This document shows positions 1 through 9,688 of a DNA stretch of 64,000 nucleotides, one piece after another. The notes below the pieces were generated by a model. It saw only the letters and a program-made list of their open reading frames with translations, did no database searches and was not told where the DNA came from. Source of the DNA: Rotaria sp. Silwood1. Taxonomy: Eukaryota; Rotifera; Eurotatoria; Philodinida; Philodinidae. The number at the start of each line of letters is the position of its first letter. Position 1 is the stretch's first letter. The position numbers and the translations under genes are program-made. The stretch lies in NCBI GenBank assembly GCA_905250075.1, contig CAJNOP010000385.1:132325-196324 (forward strand). Reading direction: 5' to 3'.

Positions 1-420
1 TTAGTCCAATATTTATCGGAGATCGAATGTTATTAAGTTCTATTTCTAACGACGTCGTGCATGCACATTTCTCAAATAATAGCACTTTTGAGGGTAATAC
101 AAAAACTAAGTATTTCTTGTGTGTCATACAGCAAAAAACGACGTTTTTTTGTATATTTATTTCAATATGCATTGTTATTGTGACCTTTAAATCTTCCAAG
201 ATTGCTTTAAAAACATATTTATAAAATAATAATGAAAGATTTAAAGCTAATAATAATGATACGTATTATTTTATGACATAAGAGAAATGCTTAGTTTTTG
301 TATTACTGTCAATCGTACTAGTCTTTAAACAACGTGCATGTACGCTGTCATTAAGAATAAAAATTGATGACCATCTATCTCTGATAAAACAAACATTGGA
401 CTATGTTTAATCAGTATGAA

Positions 421-600
421 GCAGAGATGGGCAGCTCCGGCTCCGGAGCGCCCGCTCCAGGAGCGGAGCGGAGCGATTTGATAGAATGATAGAGCTGGAG
501 CAGAGTCGGAGCGGAGCGCTTCACGAATAAAAATGAGTTAGAGCGGAGTCGGAGCGACTTTTTCTTTATAGTTCCAACCATAGCTCCATCTTTTACTTTA
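421..600. repeat. Degenerate GGAGC pentamer array with hAT-like terminus
   Basis: A G/C-rich pentamer array (GGAGC/GAGCG with TCGGA variants) stands out from its AT-rich surroundings. It begins directly after AGCAGAGATGGGCAGCTC, starting at 420. The same terminus, as AGCAGAGCTGGGCAACTC, occurs inverted at 48196-48213 next to a different pentamer (GAATT) array. CAGAG-N-TGGGCA ends are familiar from hAT-type DNA transposons. No second end and no target duplication were found here, so it may be a truncated non-autonomous element. Confidence 0.5.
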
Positions 601-642
601 TTCTTCTGTGAACAAAGATGGGAGAATTATCGAAAGAAAAGC

Positions 643-711
643 TGGGTGTGGTTGGTGTGTGGGTGTGAGTGTGAGTGTGAGTGTTTATATAAGATAGACA
701 TACCCACACCC
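643..711. repeat. Telomere-like island, G-rich then C-rich
   Basis: About 45 bases of GGTGTGTGGGTGTGAGTGTG-like sequence are followed by a short AT linker and then ACCCACACCC. The left arm is a degenerate TGTGGG array and the right arm is its complement, so the two halves face each other head to head. Confidence 0.75.
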
Positions 712-1430
712 TTCTCTATTTTATAACCCTTGCTCTTGGCCATATACCTTTATAGTCTCATCATTTGCAGAAAATTTAATCCCTTCGATAGCTTCTAGCA
801 AGATGAGGGCTTTTTGTGTGAGTACGTTATTGGCGCATGTTTTTCTTATAAAGCATGAATCATATATTCAATTCTTATGAAACTCATAGTTCTTAAACAA
901 CTTACTTACATACGTGTGTACTCAAAATTTTGAGGCCGACCGTTTATTTGTTCAGCAGAAATTTGCAGCGAAAGTTGAAGAAACGTGAAATGATTTTGAT
1001 AGAACATTTTCGACAATCTATGATTGATGAAAGCATCTTCCATGAGAGGTCTCTAGAGTCAAGGGCAAGCCAAAGATGAAGATTAATATATGATAGGAAG
1101 AAATCATCTTCAATGTGCATCGATCGTCTTGAAAGGAAAGATTTTGATTTTCTTAACTCTCCTTCAACTTTTGAAAAATGTTGTGTTGTGTGTCCCGTGC
1201 GTGATTTAAAATAAAAAATCATTGCTTTTTTACTTGTATAGAGATGCTTATCATCTTGATATGAAATAGGTGATGAAAAGACGGCAAAGTTACTCATCAG
1301 ATTATGATTATGCATCACGTCTAGAGATTGTCCACTCAGGATTTCTCTCGATATTTGTCTTTTATTGAATAAAAAGCAGAGCATCATTACATAAAAGTAC
1401 TCAATCAGATCAAGTTCTTCATTGATGTTT

Positions 1431-1820
1431 TCAGAGTTCGAGAACACCATTCCAATTGAGAACCCATTGGCATTGTGTCGCTGTATCGAGAATTTGTTGT
1501 GCCGTCAAATTAGGCAACCGCATTTTGACGTTAAATCCGTTGGATGTCGGATCGTAGATTGCCCATACACCTGTCGCAGCCAGATTTCCACAAGTACCAC
1601 TCAAACTTGTAAAGTAGAGAGGCGTACCGCTAAATCGACACTTTGATGTATCAACTTTGACTATAATCGTGTTTGAATCGAAAGCATTCATGACCTGACG
1701 TGTTGCTGTACCAGCACATATATATGATTCGGGGGTATCCTCCCATACCGGATGCACGCCTTTTCTCGGCGCTGCGTAGCAGAGTGCCGCCAAAAAGAAA
1801 AAAACAAGACCACGAATCAT
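1431..1820 (-). CDS. Small secreted protein, unknown family (129 aa)
   Basis: I do not recognise the family. The start at 1820 gives a clear signal peptide: a charged MIRG followed by a hydrophobic LVFFFLAALCYA with likely cleavage before APRK. The mature part is about 110 residues with four cysteines (in YICAG, SKCRF, GTCGN and TQCQW), so one or two disulfides and an extracellular location are likely. There is no transmembrane helix after the signal. An AT-rich TATA-like run (1858-1871) lies about 40 bases upstream of the ATG on the coding strand. A possible AATAAA (complement of TTTATT near 1361-1366) follows the stop, so this reads as a complete single-exon gene. Its base composition is noticeably less AT-rich than the flanks. 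The open frame at 944-1450 on the same strand looks like chance. Confidence 0.65.
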   Translation of the reverse strand: MIRGLVFFFLAALCYAAPRKGVHPVWEDTPESYICAGTATRQVMNAFDSNTIIVKVDTSKCRFSGTPLYFTSLSGTCGNLAATGVWAIYDPTSNGFNVKMRLPNLTAQQILDTATQCQWVLNWNGVLEL

Positions 1821-1874
1821 TTTTGTTGCTCTATGTTTGAAACGGATTGGGACTTCATATATATATATATACGA

Positions 1875-2476
1875 ACATAGTTCGTTGACTTAATACTTAT
1901 TGACAATAGTATGCTTTGCTTATCAGAGCTTATGTTTTAATTAACAATCTTGAAAATATGTGCGAAGTAGTATTGTGTTTCATCTTTAAACTTGCAATAT
2001 TTGCAGTCAACCCGACACATATTTTGCTATGTCACTCTTGAAGTGCTCCATGTCACAAGGTATATTTCTTATGATGACACTGCATAATCATGAAGCATTC
2101 AAGATAATTCTCATCCGATTTCATGCAACGAATTCCGGCATTGGTTTGGCTGACAGGTTTCGTTCTGCTTTCGACGTATTCCTATTGGATCAAGCCAGAA
2201 AGTCGCCGAAATTTTTCGGATCGAAATCTGAATGAATTTATTAGAATGATGACACGATAGTTGATGTAAGGTAAGTTAGCACGCGATTCGAGATTTTTCA
2301 AGAACGATTCGCCGAATCAAGCGTGTCAACTATGAATTCTTGCGTACCAGATAGAGCTTAACGAGCTCTATCGAACGGCATATTTAATTTTTGATACTAA
2401 TTAAAAAATAGATAAATATAATTAAAAATATTATTTGTAACCATGGCGAACAATAAAGAAAATAAATATTCCCTGA
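1875..2476. other. Intergenic, nothing recognised
   Basis: AT-rich sequence upstream of the secreted-protein gene. A short open frame at 2029-2235 (+) has no recognisable motif or splice context. Confidence 0.4.
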
Positions 2477-2514
2477 GGATGTGGGTGTGTGGGTGTGGAT
2501 GTGAATGTGGATGT
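2477..2514 (+). repeat. One-sided telomere-like G-rich array
   Basis: GGATGTGGGTGTGTGGGTGT and further GTGGATG units with no facing C-rich arm within 300 bases. This is the only clear array in the window that is purely G-rich on this strand. Confidence 0.6.
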
Positions 2515-3569
2515 TTTATCAAATAGGAGATAAAAATGAAATTTTTGCATGAGAAATTAGTCAAACAACAATGACAAGTTCTAAGCTTGAAAAAATGGAA
2601 CAACTTATAATACAAGAAAAACATTAGATGCTTTTCGATAGGCTGTGTAATTAATGTAAAATTATGGCAAAAAAATAGACTTCATTTTATGATACTATTA
2701 TATTCAATTAAAACTATTTCTTCATTGTTTATATTTACTTTTTCAAATCCTTTTCTACATGGTAAATAAAGAAAAGAATTAGTTTCTTCAATGTTAAATG
2801 AGTTTATTTATAAATGCAATCGATTTCGATTGAGTTTTTGATTTATCAGGATGATCATTTATTTAATTCTCAAATAAACTAATTCAGTTACAATATTACT
2901 TTTGTCCATTAGATGAAAATAGATTTGATTTTATTCTATACTATACCCAAAAAAAAATAATATCGTTTTTTTTTCTAAAAATAAGATCACTTTATTTCAA
3001 TGGTGTATCTGTTCAGGTGAAAAAAGAAAACCAGATATCCGACTTCATAAGCGCAAGTAAAATCATACAGAAAATCGTGATCTGTACCAATCGTATACAA
3101 ACTTACTGTTGAATTGTGAAAATTTATAACAACCTTATAATGAATTCGAGAGAAAATAATGATTTTTTGTATAATTTAAACTAATCTTACAAGATTTGAA
3201 CGTCAAATGATTTGTCTTGAACATATTCACATGAATTATGCATAACAGAAATATATTCAAGAATTTAAAACAAGATCATAAACAAAGCAAAGCCTTACGC
3301 ATTGAACAACATGCAAAAGCCAATCAAATCGTTCAACCAAAAGATATTTGAGTTGCACAATCATTGAAACGAAATGAGAAAGTACTTTTTCATGTATCTA
3401 ATTTCGTTTTTGTGACAATCCCATGATCATCTAGAAAAAAAATTTACATTTTGCGTAATTACCATAAGAATATATGTTAAACAACGAAATAAACTTATTC
3501 TAATCGATACGTTTTTAATTAGAACCTAATTTTCTAAAATTTATTGTTTATATGATTTGTTTCAGCGTA
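2515..3569. other. Intergenic AT-rich, nothing recognised
   Basis: Very AT-rich sequence with homopolymer runs and no coding frame longer than expected by chance. Confidence 0.4.
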
Positions 3570-3797
3570 CCCTCCAATAATAAAAGACCTGGAGTCTTCT
3601 ATTATGTAGTAGTGAACAAACTATTCTGGAAATCTTCTATTTTGATTATACATTTTTCAACGGGCTCCAGTTAAAAACTTTCTGGAAAATCTTCCTGGAT
3701 TTTCAGGATTTTTTCAAGATTATCATGAGAAAATTAGAGGGAGTCTTCTATAATATTCAGCACATTGTACCCTCCAGAGAGTCTTCTATTATGGGGG
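3570..3797. mobile_element. Possible small inverted-repeat element
   Basis: The left end reads CCCTCCAATAATAAAAGAC and the right end GTCTTCTATTATGGGGG, which are imperfect complements of each other. Two internal motif copies (CCCTCCA followed within a few bases by GAGTCTTCTATTAT) lie at 3570-3605 and 3769-3795. No clear target-site duplication is visible, so the call is tentative. Confidence 0.3.
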
Positions 3798-4431
3798 AAA
3801 GGTTTAGTATATGAATAGGAGAAAAATTTTCTAACAACTAGCTCTTTGAACGAATACTAGGTGGCGATAATTCAGTTTTGACTTTATAATCAATTGATAT
3901 TTGAAGTTTTTGGTGAGTATATTATTTATTTCTTAATAAAGTTCAATGTATATATATGACCGATTAAATTGATGAGACAACTATATATTTACAACTATTA
4001 TCCTATGTGCAGTTTTTGAAGTTTCTTTTACAAAAATCTAGAAATCACTTTAAATAGAATTGATCCATTTCGTCACTGTTTATTTCACTTTTGTTAATCT
4101 TGTTTCAGCTATTTACTTTGTATTTATTATGATTTTGAGAATAAAACTATTTGAGAGAATAATCAATCATTTTCTACTCAAATTATTGTTTTTCATATTT
4201 AATTCATAACATATTTTCATATTTAAATATTCTTTATAAAATAGTTTATTGATGTCGAAGAAATGAAATTCATATTCAATTAAATGATATTTACAAATAT
4301 GTTAAATTTTATTTTATATTTATTAAACATCACGAAAAGAATTCTTTTATTTGCTTATCAATTATCTACAAGTACAATGTTCAATTATTGCTATATGAAT
4401 AAATTCAAAATTAATTCAATGTGTTCAAAAA
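3798..4431. other. Intergenic AT-rich, nothing recognised
   Basis: No coding frame or repeat structure was found between the small element on the left and the telomere-like island on the right. Confidence 0.35.
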
Positions 4432-4518
4432 GGGTGGGTGTGGATGTGGATGTGAGTGTGGATGTTGGTTGAGAGAAGACTGATCCTAACACCTACACCT
4501 ACACCCACACCCACACCC
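4432..4518. repeat. Telomere-like island abutting a kinase remnant
   Basis: The left arm is GGGTGGGTGTGGATGTGGAT and further units. The linker is about 30 bases (GTTGAGAGAAGACTGATCC). The right arm is ACACCTACACCTACACCCAC then CCCACACCC. The right edge ends at 4518, and kinase-coding sequence is readable from 4523, so the island marks the point where the gene was cut. Confidence 0.85.
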
Positions 4519-4522
4519 TGAT

Positions 4523-5145
4523 ATAATTCATTATTTATATGATTGTCGTGTTATTCATCGTGATGTACGTCCACAAAATTTAATGTTAGATCGTGATAAT
4601 AATCATATAAAATTAATTGATTTCGGTTTTGCATTTGCATTTAATATAGATAACAAGGGGGTAGCATAGAAATAATAGGTCCACTTACATATGCTAGTAA
4701 ATCATTTTTAGATTTGTATTTAAAATTATTATCTGGTCAGGGTTTTCCATATTATTTTTATGAACGAACTTTTGATTTAATATGTGCATTAAATATTATA
4801 ATGGCTATAAGTAATGCTGATATCAAACGAAGTATTGATTCATTTAAAAATTTACAAGATGTTAACGAAGTAGTATTAAAATCATGGCAATTACGGAAAG
4901 ATATGCAACGAATAAATAAATATTATTCAAATTTATTGAATTTAATAAACAAGCTAGATTCATGGTATCCATTAAATAAATCAGATGAATCATCAGTTTC
5001 TGATGTTTCAAAAGGACAATCAGCAATTTTTGACGTTATAAAAGATGAAATAGAAAACTTTTCTATATGTGAACAATTATATTTATGCTTTTATTTCTAT
5101 ATCTATATCACATGTTCATGTCATTCATTTAAAAATTCTACATAA
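4523..5145 (+). pseudogene. Protein kinase catalytic-domain remnant, 5' truncated and frameshifted
   Basis: Translation from 4523 reads IIHYLYDCRVIHRDVRPQNL, which carries the HRD catalytic loop (4556-4564). DFG follows at 4619-4627 (KLIDFGFAF). These are signature motifs of eukaryotic protein kinases. The frame then meets TAG at 4667. The family-like sequence resumes in a different frame (EIIGPLTYAS, the activation segment, then FLDLYLKLLSG) and runs to a stop at 5143-5145. The N-lobe (glycine loop, VAIK lysine) is absent: upstream sequence is a telomere-like island ending four bases before the remnant. This is therefore a dead kinase fragment, truncated at a repeat junction and later frameshifted. 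The arginine in RPQN replaces the lysine usual in serine/threonine kinases (KPxN), which would matter if a living paralogue shares it. Subfamily is not assigned. Confidence 0.8.
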
Positions 5146-6968
5146 TACTTCTCATTAATATTTTTTCATTCATTTCTTTTTTTTTGTTTACTTATTATTT
5201 TGTTGTTTGTTAATTTTGATTTCTATCCATATATAAACAATCATAGCCGTAAAAAAATGATTTTTTCATTTATTAAAACGCGTGTTTTTGAATTTTCTAG
5301 TCTAAAGATAAGAAAGTTGTATTCTATAGACGAATATTGTCAATAACAGTTTCCCGGTTGCAAAATATTTTGACTGAAGAAATAATTTTCGTGAAGATTA
5401 TAAAGTGAATTTCTTTTTGAATTAAAATAAAATCTTACGTTTTCAATCAAAATGATAATAAGTACCAGAGTGTTAAATTTTGATTACGCTGGTCAAAACG
5501 GATTTTTCTTGATTATCAAAGGGGTGAGCGTGAGTGTGATGGAAGATATGAATCGACAGTAAAAAGTTGAGGCTTCGTTTTCGATCCATTCTTGACTTGC
5601 CAAATTTTGTTACCTAGATGGAGCATTACCAATACCTACAGGTAGATGTAAGTGAAATTTTTTTGCCAGATAACCCATATCGAAAATGGCACCATTCGAT
5701 AGAGAATCAAAGTCTGCATCTAAGATCGAACACAGGTGAAAAATTGAATCCAGTTCTAACATTACTTACGTTATATAAATAAATAATTAGATAATGTATC
5801 GATAGCAAATTTTTGCATTTAATGAGATTACCTGGAGAGTGTTGTATTTTCAAACAGACGATCTTCGGTTGCTTTACCGATAATTATAATAAGTCCCAAA
5901 CTTTTTTTGCGAATAGTTGCTGAAACTGGCTTATTTATGAGGAAGATTTACTTTTTCAAAAGTCTAAAGATTTCTAAAATTAACAAGCTACTTGTCAAAT
6001 GTGCATTGGTTTGCATTTTTCGTATTTGAACATATAATAACAACAATCTATCTATCTTATTTCTAATGAGAAGAGTTTCTTTACGAGTAAAATTTATTCT
6101 TTTGAAAACTCAATACTGATAATTATATTGTTGAGTGTGTTCTTATCGACATGGTCGAAGTAAATGATTTATGAACAATCTTTTCATGCTTAATCGATCT
6201 CCATTCAGATCAATTTCATGACAATAGTGAATATCCTCAAAAGAAGATAAACATTATTGTGCTTTAAATGGTGGAGAAAAGTTTAATAAGAAAATTTTTT
6301 TTTTCTATGATACTAAGCATCTAGATCATGACACAATAGTGATTTTAATAATCGATGAAGGTTTCTATCTAATGCATTCTATATTAAAATTTTATGAATA
6401 AACTATGACTGTTAGCTTTCAGAAAAATGGACGAGGTATTTTTCTGATGTCAGAAGATTTTGTTTTAGATAGGTTTTTTTTTAAACATTGCCTTTCTTAA
6501 AAAGAGCAAACTTAGGAATCATGGCATTTTCTACGACCTTTACTGAAAACATTAAAATAATCATAAAAGTCGTAAAGACGACGAAATGTCTAAAAAGTCA
6601 GTAACAAATTTTTTTCCTGGATTTTGTGAAATATTGTGCTTTTTATGCTCGCATTATTAAGAATTAGCTCAAACAAAGTTTTCTGATACCACACAGCTAC
6701 CGTGTCCCATGTTTTTAGGAAGTTCACCATCATAGTTTATCTATGCAATTTCGATTTAGACTGCATAAATTATGTAATGACTGAGTGAGAAAATTATGAT
6801 TTTTTTTTTCATGAACAATTAATATAAAAAGACGAATCTAAATCGAATTCTAGTCTGATAAGTTATATTATTTAGTACAATTACTTCAAGAAGTATCATA
6901 GATATTTCCTAATCCGGTAAAAAAGTGAACATTTGACTAGAATTCTTTCGTAAATGCTGAGAAACAAA
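5146..6968. other. Intergenic AT-rich; one weak GTGAGTG patch
   Basis: No gene recognised. GGGGTGAGCGTGAGTGTGAT at 5521-5540 may be a very decayed telomere-like arm. Confidence 0.35.
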
Positions 6969-7056
6969 GGGTGTGGGTGTGGGTGTGGGTGGGCGTGAGT
7001 GTGGGTGGGGGTTCCAATCCGCTTTTTACTCAGACCCACACCCACACCCCACACAC
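6969..7056. repeat. Telomere-like island, well preserved
   Basis: The left arm contains perfect TGTGGG units followed by GGGCGTGAGTGTGGGTGGGG. A linker of about 30 bases is followed by ACCCACACCCACACCCCACA. Orientation is head to head. The left flank GAAACAAAGGGTGT also occurs at the island at 51791. Confidence 0.85.
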
Positions 7057-7139
7057 AAATCTACTTTGACATGTGCAATTGTAGTCAGAGGATAAAAGTT
7101 TTATAGCACCAAGAAGAAACAACTGAAAAATTATACACC

Positions 7140-7345
7140 CAAATCCAAACGGTTTGGGTCATTGGACACTAAATCTAAAACAAATCCAAATCAAATCCAA
7201 ATCCAAAACCAAGCACAGGATAACAAACCGAAATCAGATCCAAATACCAGACATCAAATCCGGATCCGGATCCAAACCAAATCCAAATCTAATTTCGAAT
7301 CCAAACCCTCTAATACCAAACCCCAAACACTCGGGTTTGTTGCAT
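7140..7345 (+). repeat. Degenerate AAATCC hexamer repeat
   Basis: Repeated CCAAATCC/ATCCAAAACC/TCCGGATCCGG units make a low-complexity region. It encodes NPNQIQIQNQ-like peptides in two frames, so the open frames over it (7154-7422) are repeat artefacts rather than genes. Confidence 0.7.
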
Positions 7346-8506
7346 CGCTAGAAAGAATAGTGATAGAATTAAAAAAATCCGATATGATATTGCTTGAGAA
7401 ATCGAATGTTAGAGTACTCTGATCCGAGCAGTCATGATGACATGCACCAGGATAATGTACGTAATTGATCTTGATTCATGAAATTCTAACGAAAAGAAAA
7501 TAACAAAACAAATAGGGCGGCATTTTCCTATTAATTTATTGCAAATTAAAAATCTTGCAAATTTAAATTATTAAAAATTTATTTCGCGACTTAATAAATT
7601 CCGGTAAGTGTAAATTGATCCAAAAAGAAATAAATTGAATATGGGCGAAATCAGCCAGCGGTCAATCATCTATGAGGAAGGTTTAGTTATCGAATAATAA
7701 AAAAATAGGATATCTATGACCGAAAGCATACTTTCAACAGATTATCAAACATGCTGAAGGCTACGAGATGTATTTATACGAATGATAGAAATTCCTTTTT
7801 CTTCCATTATATATATAAAGAAGAGATTAATTCACTAATTTTATCAAAAAATATAATTTTACACTTTGTTAAATTTCATTTTTGTCCGAAAAATAGATAG
7901 CAGTTCTATTCCAATTCCTTTTGTAAGAGTAAGACTTCATTGCTTAAATGATAAAACTCTCTTGGTACTACTTACGGATTAGAGAGAAGATCGGTTTTTA
8001 TTATGACCATTTAAAATTTCATAATGCTAAACCTACCCTATGAGAATGTGAAAAAGAGATGAAATTCCTTAACGGACAGTATTTTTTATTTTCTATTCGA
8101 TGCAGACACTCATGTGAAGAAACGACCTAATGCTTCGAAAGTTTATTCAAAGCTGACTGATTTTTAGACCGAATATTTCTTTCTTTCTTGCTGAGTTTCG
8201 TAGTAACGAGTTAAACTTTCAATACATCATAAAAAGAAATTCCATTTTTGAAACTCCGTAACGGTCGATATTTTTCAAATAATTCTGCTCTGGTCAAAGA
8301 AGAATCAGTGATATTTATGCCAATAGTAGGTCTAAATAGTCTATGTATGATAAAAATTTTAGAGAGTTTACGTTTATTATTGACGAGATACATATGTTGC
8401 AATGTGAAATCCTAAAATTCCGTAACATTGATCGTGCCCATATCGGGTTCCATATTTCTATGAAATATTTGATATTTCTCATTATCGTTCTCACACTTGG
8501 TCTTCA
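7346..8506. other. Intergenic, nothing recognised
   Basis: AT-rich sequence with no recognisable coding or repeat feature. Confidence 0.35.
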
Positions 8507-8965
8507 ATGGTACATATCACCGAGGCAAATGAGACTTCATCATCAAATATTATTTTTGGGACGTCTAGAGAAAAAAATTGTACCTCGCTTAAAATCATCG
8601 ATTCTTTACAAAAGATTGTGCTGAAAATGTTTAAATTTACGAAGAATATCAAAGAAATTATCTCCAAAGATGCTGCAAAAGAAAAATTACACGATATTGA
8701 CATGTCTACTTATTCATCAAAAAGGAACAAATCAAACAGTCCTCCAAAATCATCGGATAGTGACAAATTGAGATAGTCTGGTAATTCATCTGATAATGAT
8801 CAATCAATCACTCCGCCAAAATTACTGGATAGTGGCAATTCGACAAAGTTTGGTAATTCGTATAATATTAATAAAACCGTCAATAGTCAAGTGTCATTGT
8901 TACGATCTATCCGATCAATACGACAAAAGTGCTTCTTGGGTAATTCATTCAATCCTGAGAAATAG
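8507..8965 (+). pseudogene. Possible decayed low-complexity coding region
   Basis: One frame stays open from 8507 to 8965 apart from a TAG at 8774-8776. On both sides of the stop the translation has the same Ser/Asn/Pro/Asp-rich style: SPPKSSDSDKLR before it, SGNSSDNDQSITPPK and LLDSGNSTKFGNS after. This suggests one disordered coding segment with a later stop. I do not recognise a family. The region ends about 20 bases before a decayed telomere-like patch at 8984. Confidence 0.3.
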
Positions 8966-8983
8966 ATAAAGATATTGTCAACA

Positions 8984-9036
8984 AGGGTACGGATGTAGGG
9001 TACGAACCAGAAGAAGATACTCACATCCACACCCCG
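8984..9036. repeat. Decayed telomere-like island
   Basis: GGGTACGGATGTAGGGTACG on the left and ACTCACATCCACACCCCGG on the right, in the usual head-to-head polarity but heavily mutated. Confidence 0.45.
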
Positions 9037-9688
9037 GTCCTAATATCGTCTATTGTTTTTGACAAATGCAATGCAAAATGGGATCGTTTACGTTCTGAGA
9101 AAAAAAGGTATGTAATCTGTGATGACAGGATGCAATCTAAAAAGCAGGCATCTGTTTCCAACATTTACGGCAGATACTAGATCGTTTCCGACGGTCGAAA
9201 TTGATCGTCCTGAGTAAGAGTTCGAGACTAGAGTAGAGAGAATGGTTGCTGTCATCATAACTGTTAAAATACTAGTATCACCTAAGTAAACCATATTTTT
9301 GTCATTTTGCTTTTTGTGATTTTCGTCGTAAATTTTTTTTTTTTGCAATTTAAAAATCAACAATAAGAGATTCAGTCAAAACTCTTATCAATTTGAAATG
9401 TGTCATGACCTCTTCTAGATTATTTAATTAAATCGCATTTACTCATCTCATCAACACAGAACGATTTCTACTGTGAAAAGTTTTATCTTCATTTAAATAG
9501 ATAGAATAAAGTTTATGAAGAAATATAGAAATAAAAACATTCATAAGTCATCAATTGACTTTTTTTCTAATGTACATTTTTATTAAAAGATAAATTTTAG
9601 GTCTAAAATTCAAAACTTTTACGTTTAAAAACAAGTTGTTTCTTCCTCAGAATTATTTATCGCATATGATAATTGTTGTTTATCACAT
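9037..9688. other. 3' flank of the TIR gene
   Basis: AT-rich. Contains a possible polyadenylation signal for the minus-strand TIR gene (TTTATT at 9579-9584, AATAAA on the coding strand). No other gene seen. Confidence 0.4.

Noticed and set aside
944..1450. 168-codon minus-strand frame downstream of the secreted-protein gene
   Set aside because: Out of frame with that gene, no domain or signal, and it contains the likely poly(A) site of the gene above it.
7154..7422. Asn/Pro/Gln/Lys-rich frames
   Set aside because: Produced by a degenerate AAATCC repeat and open in two frames at once.
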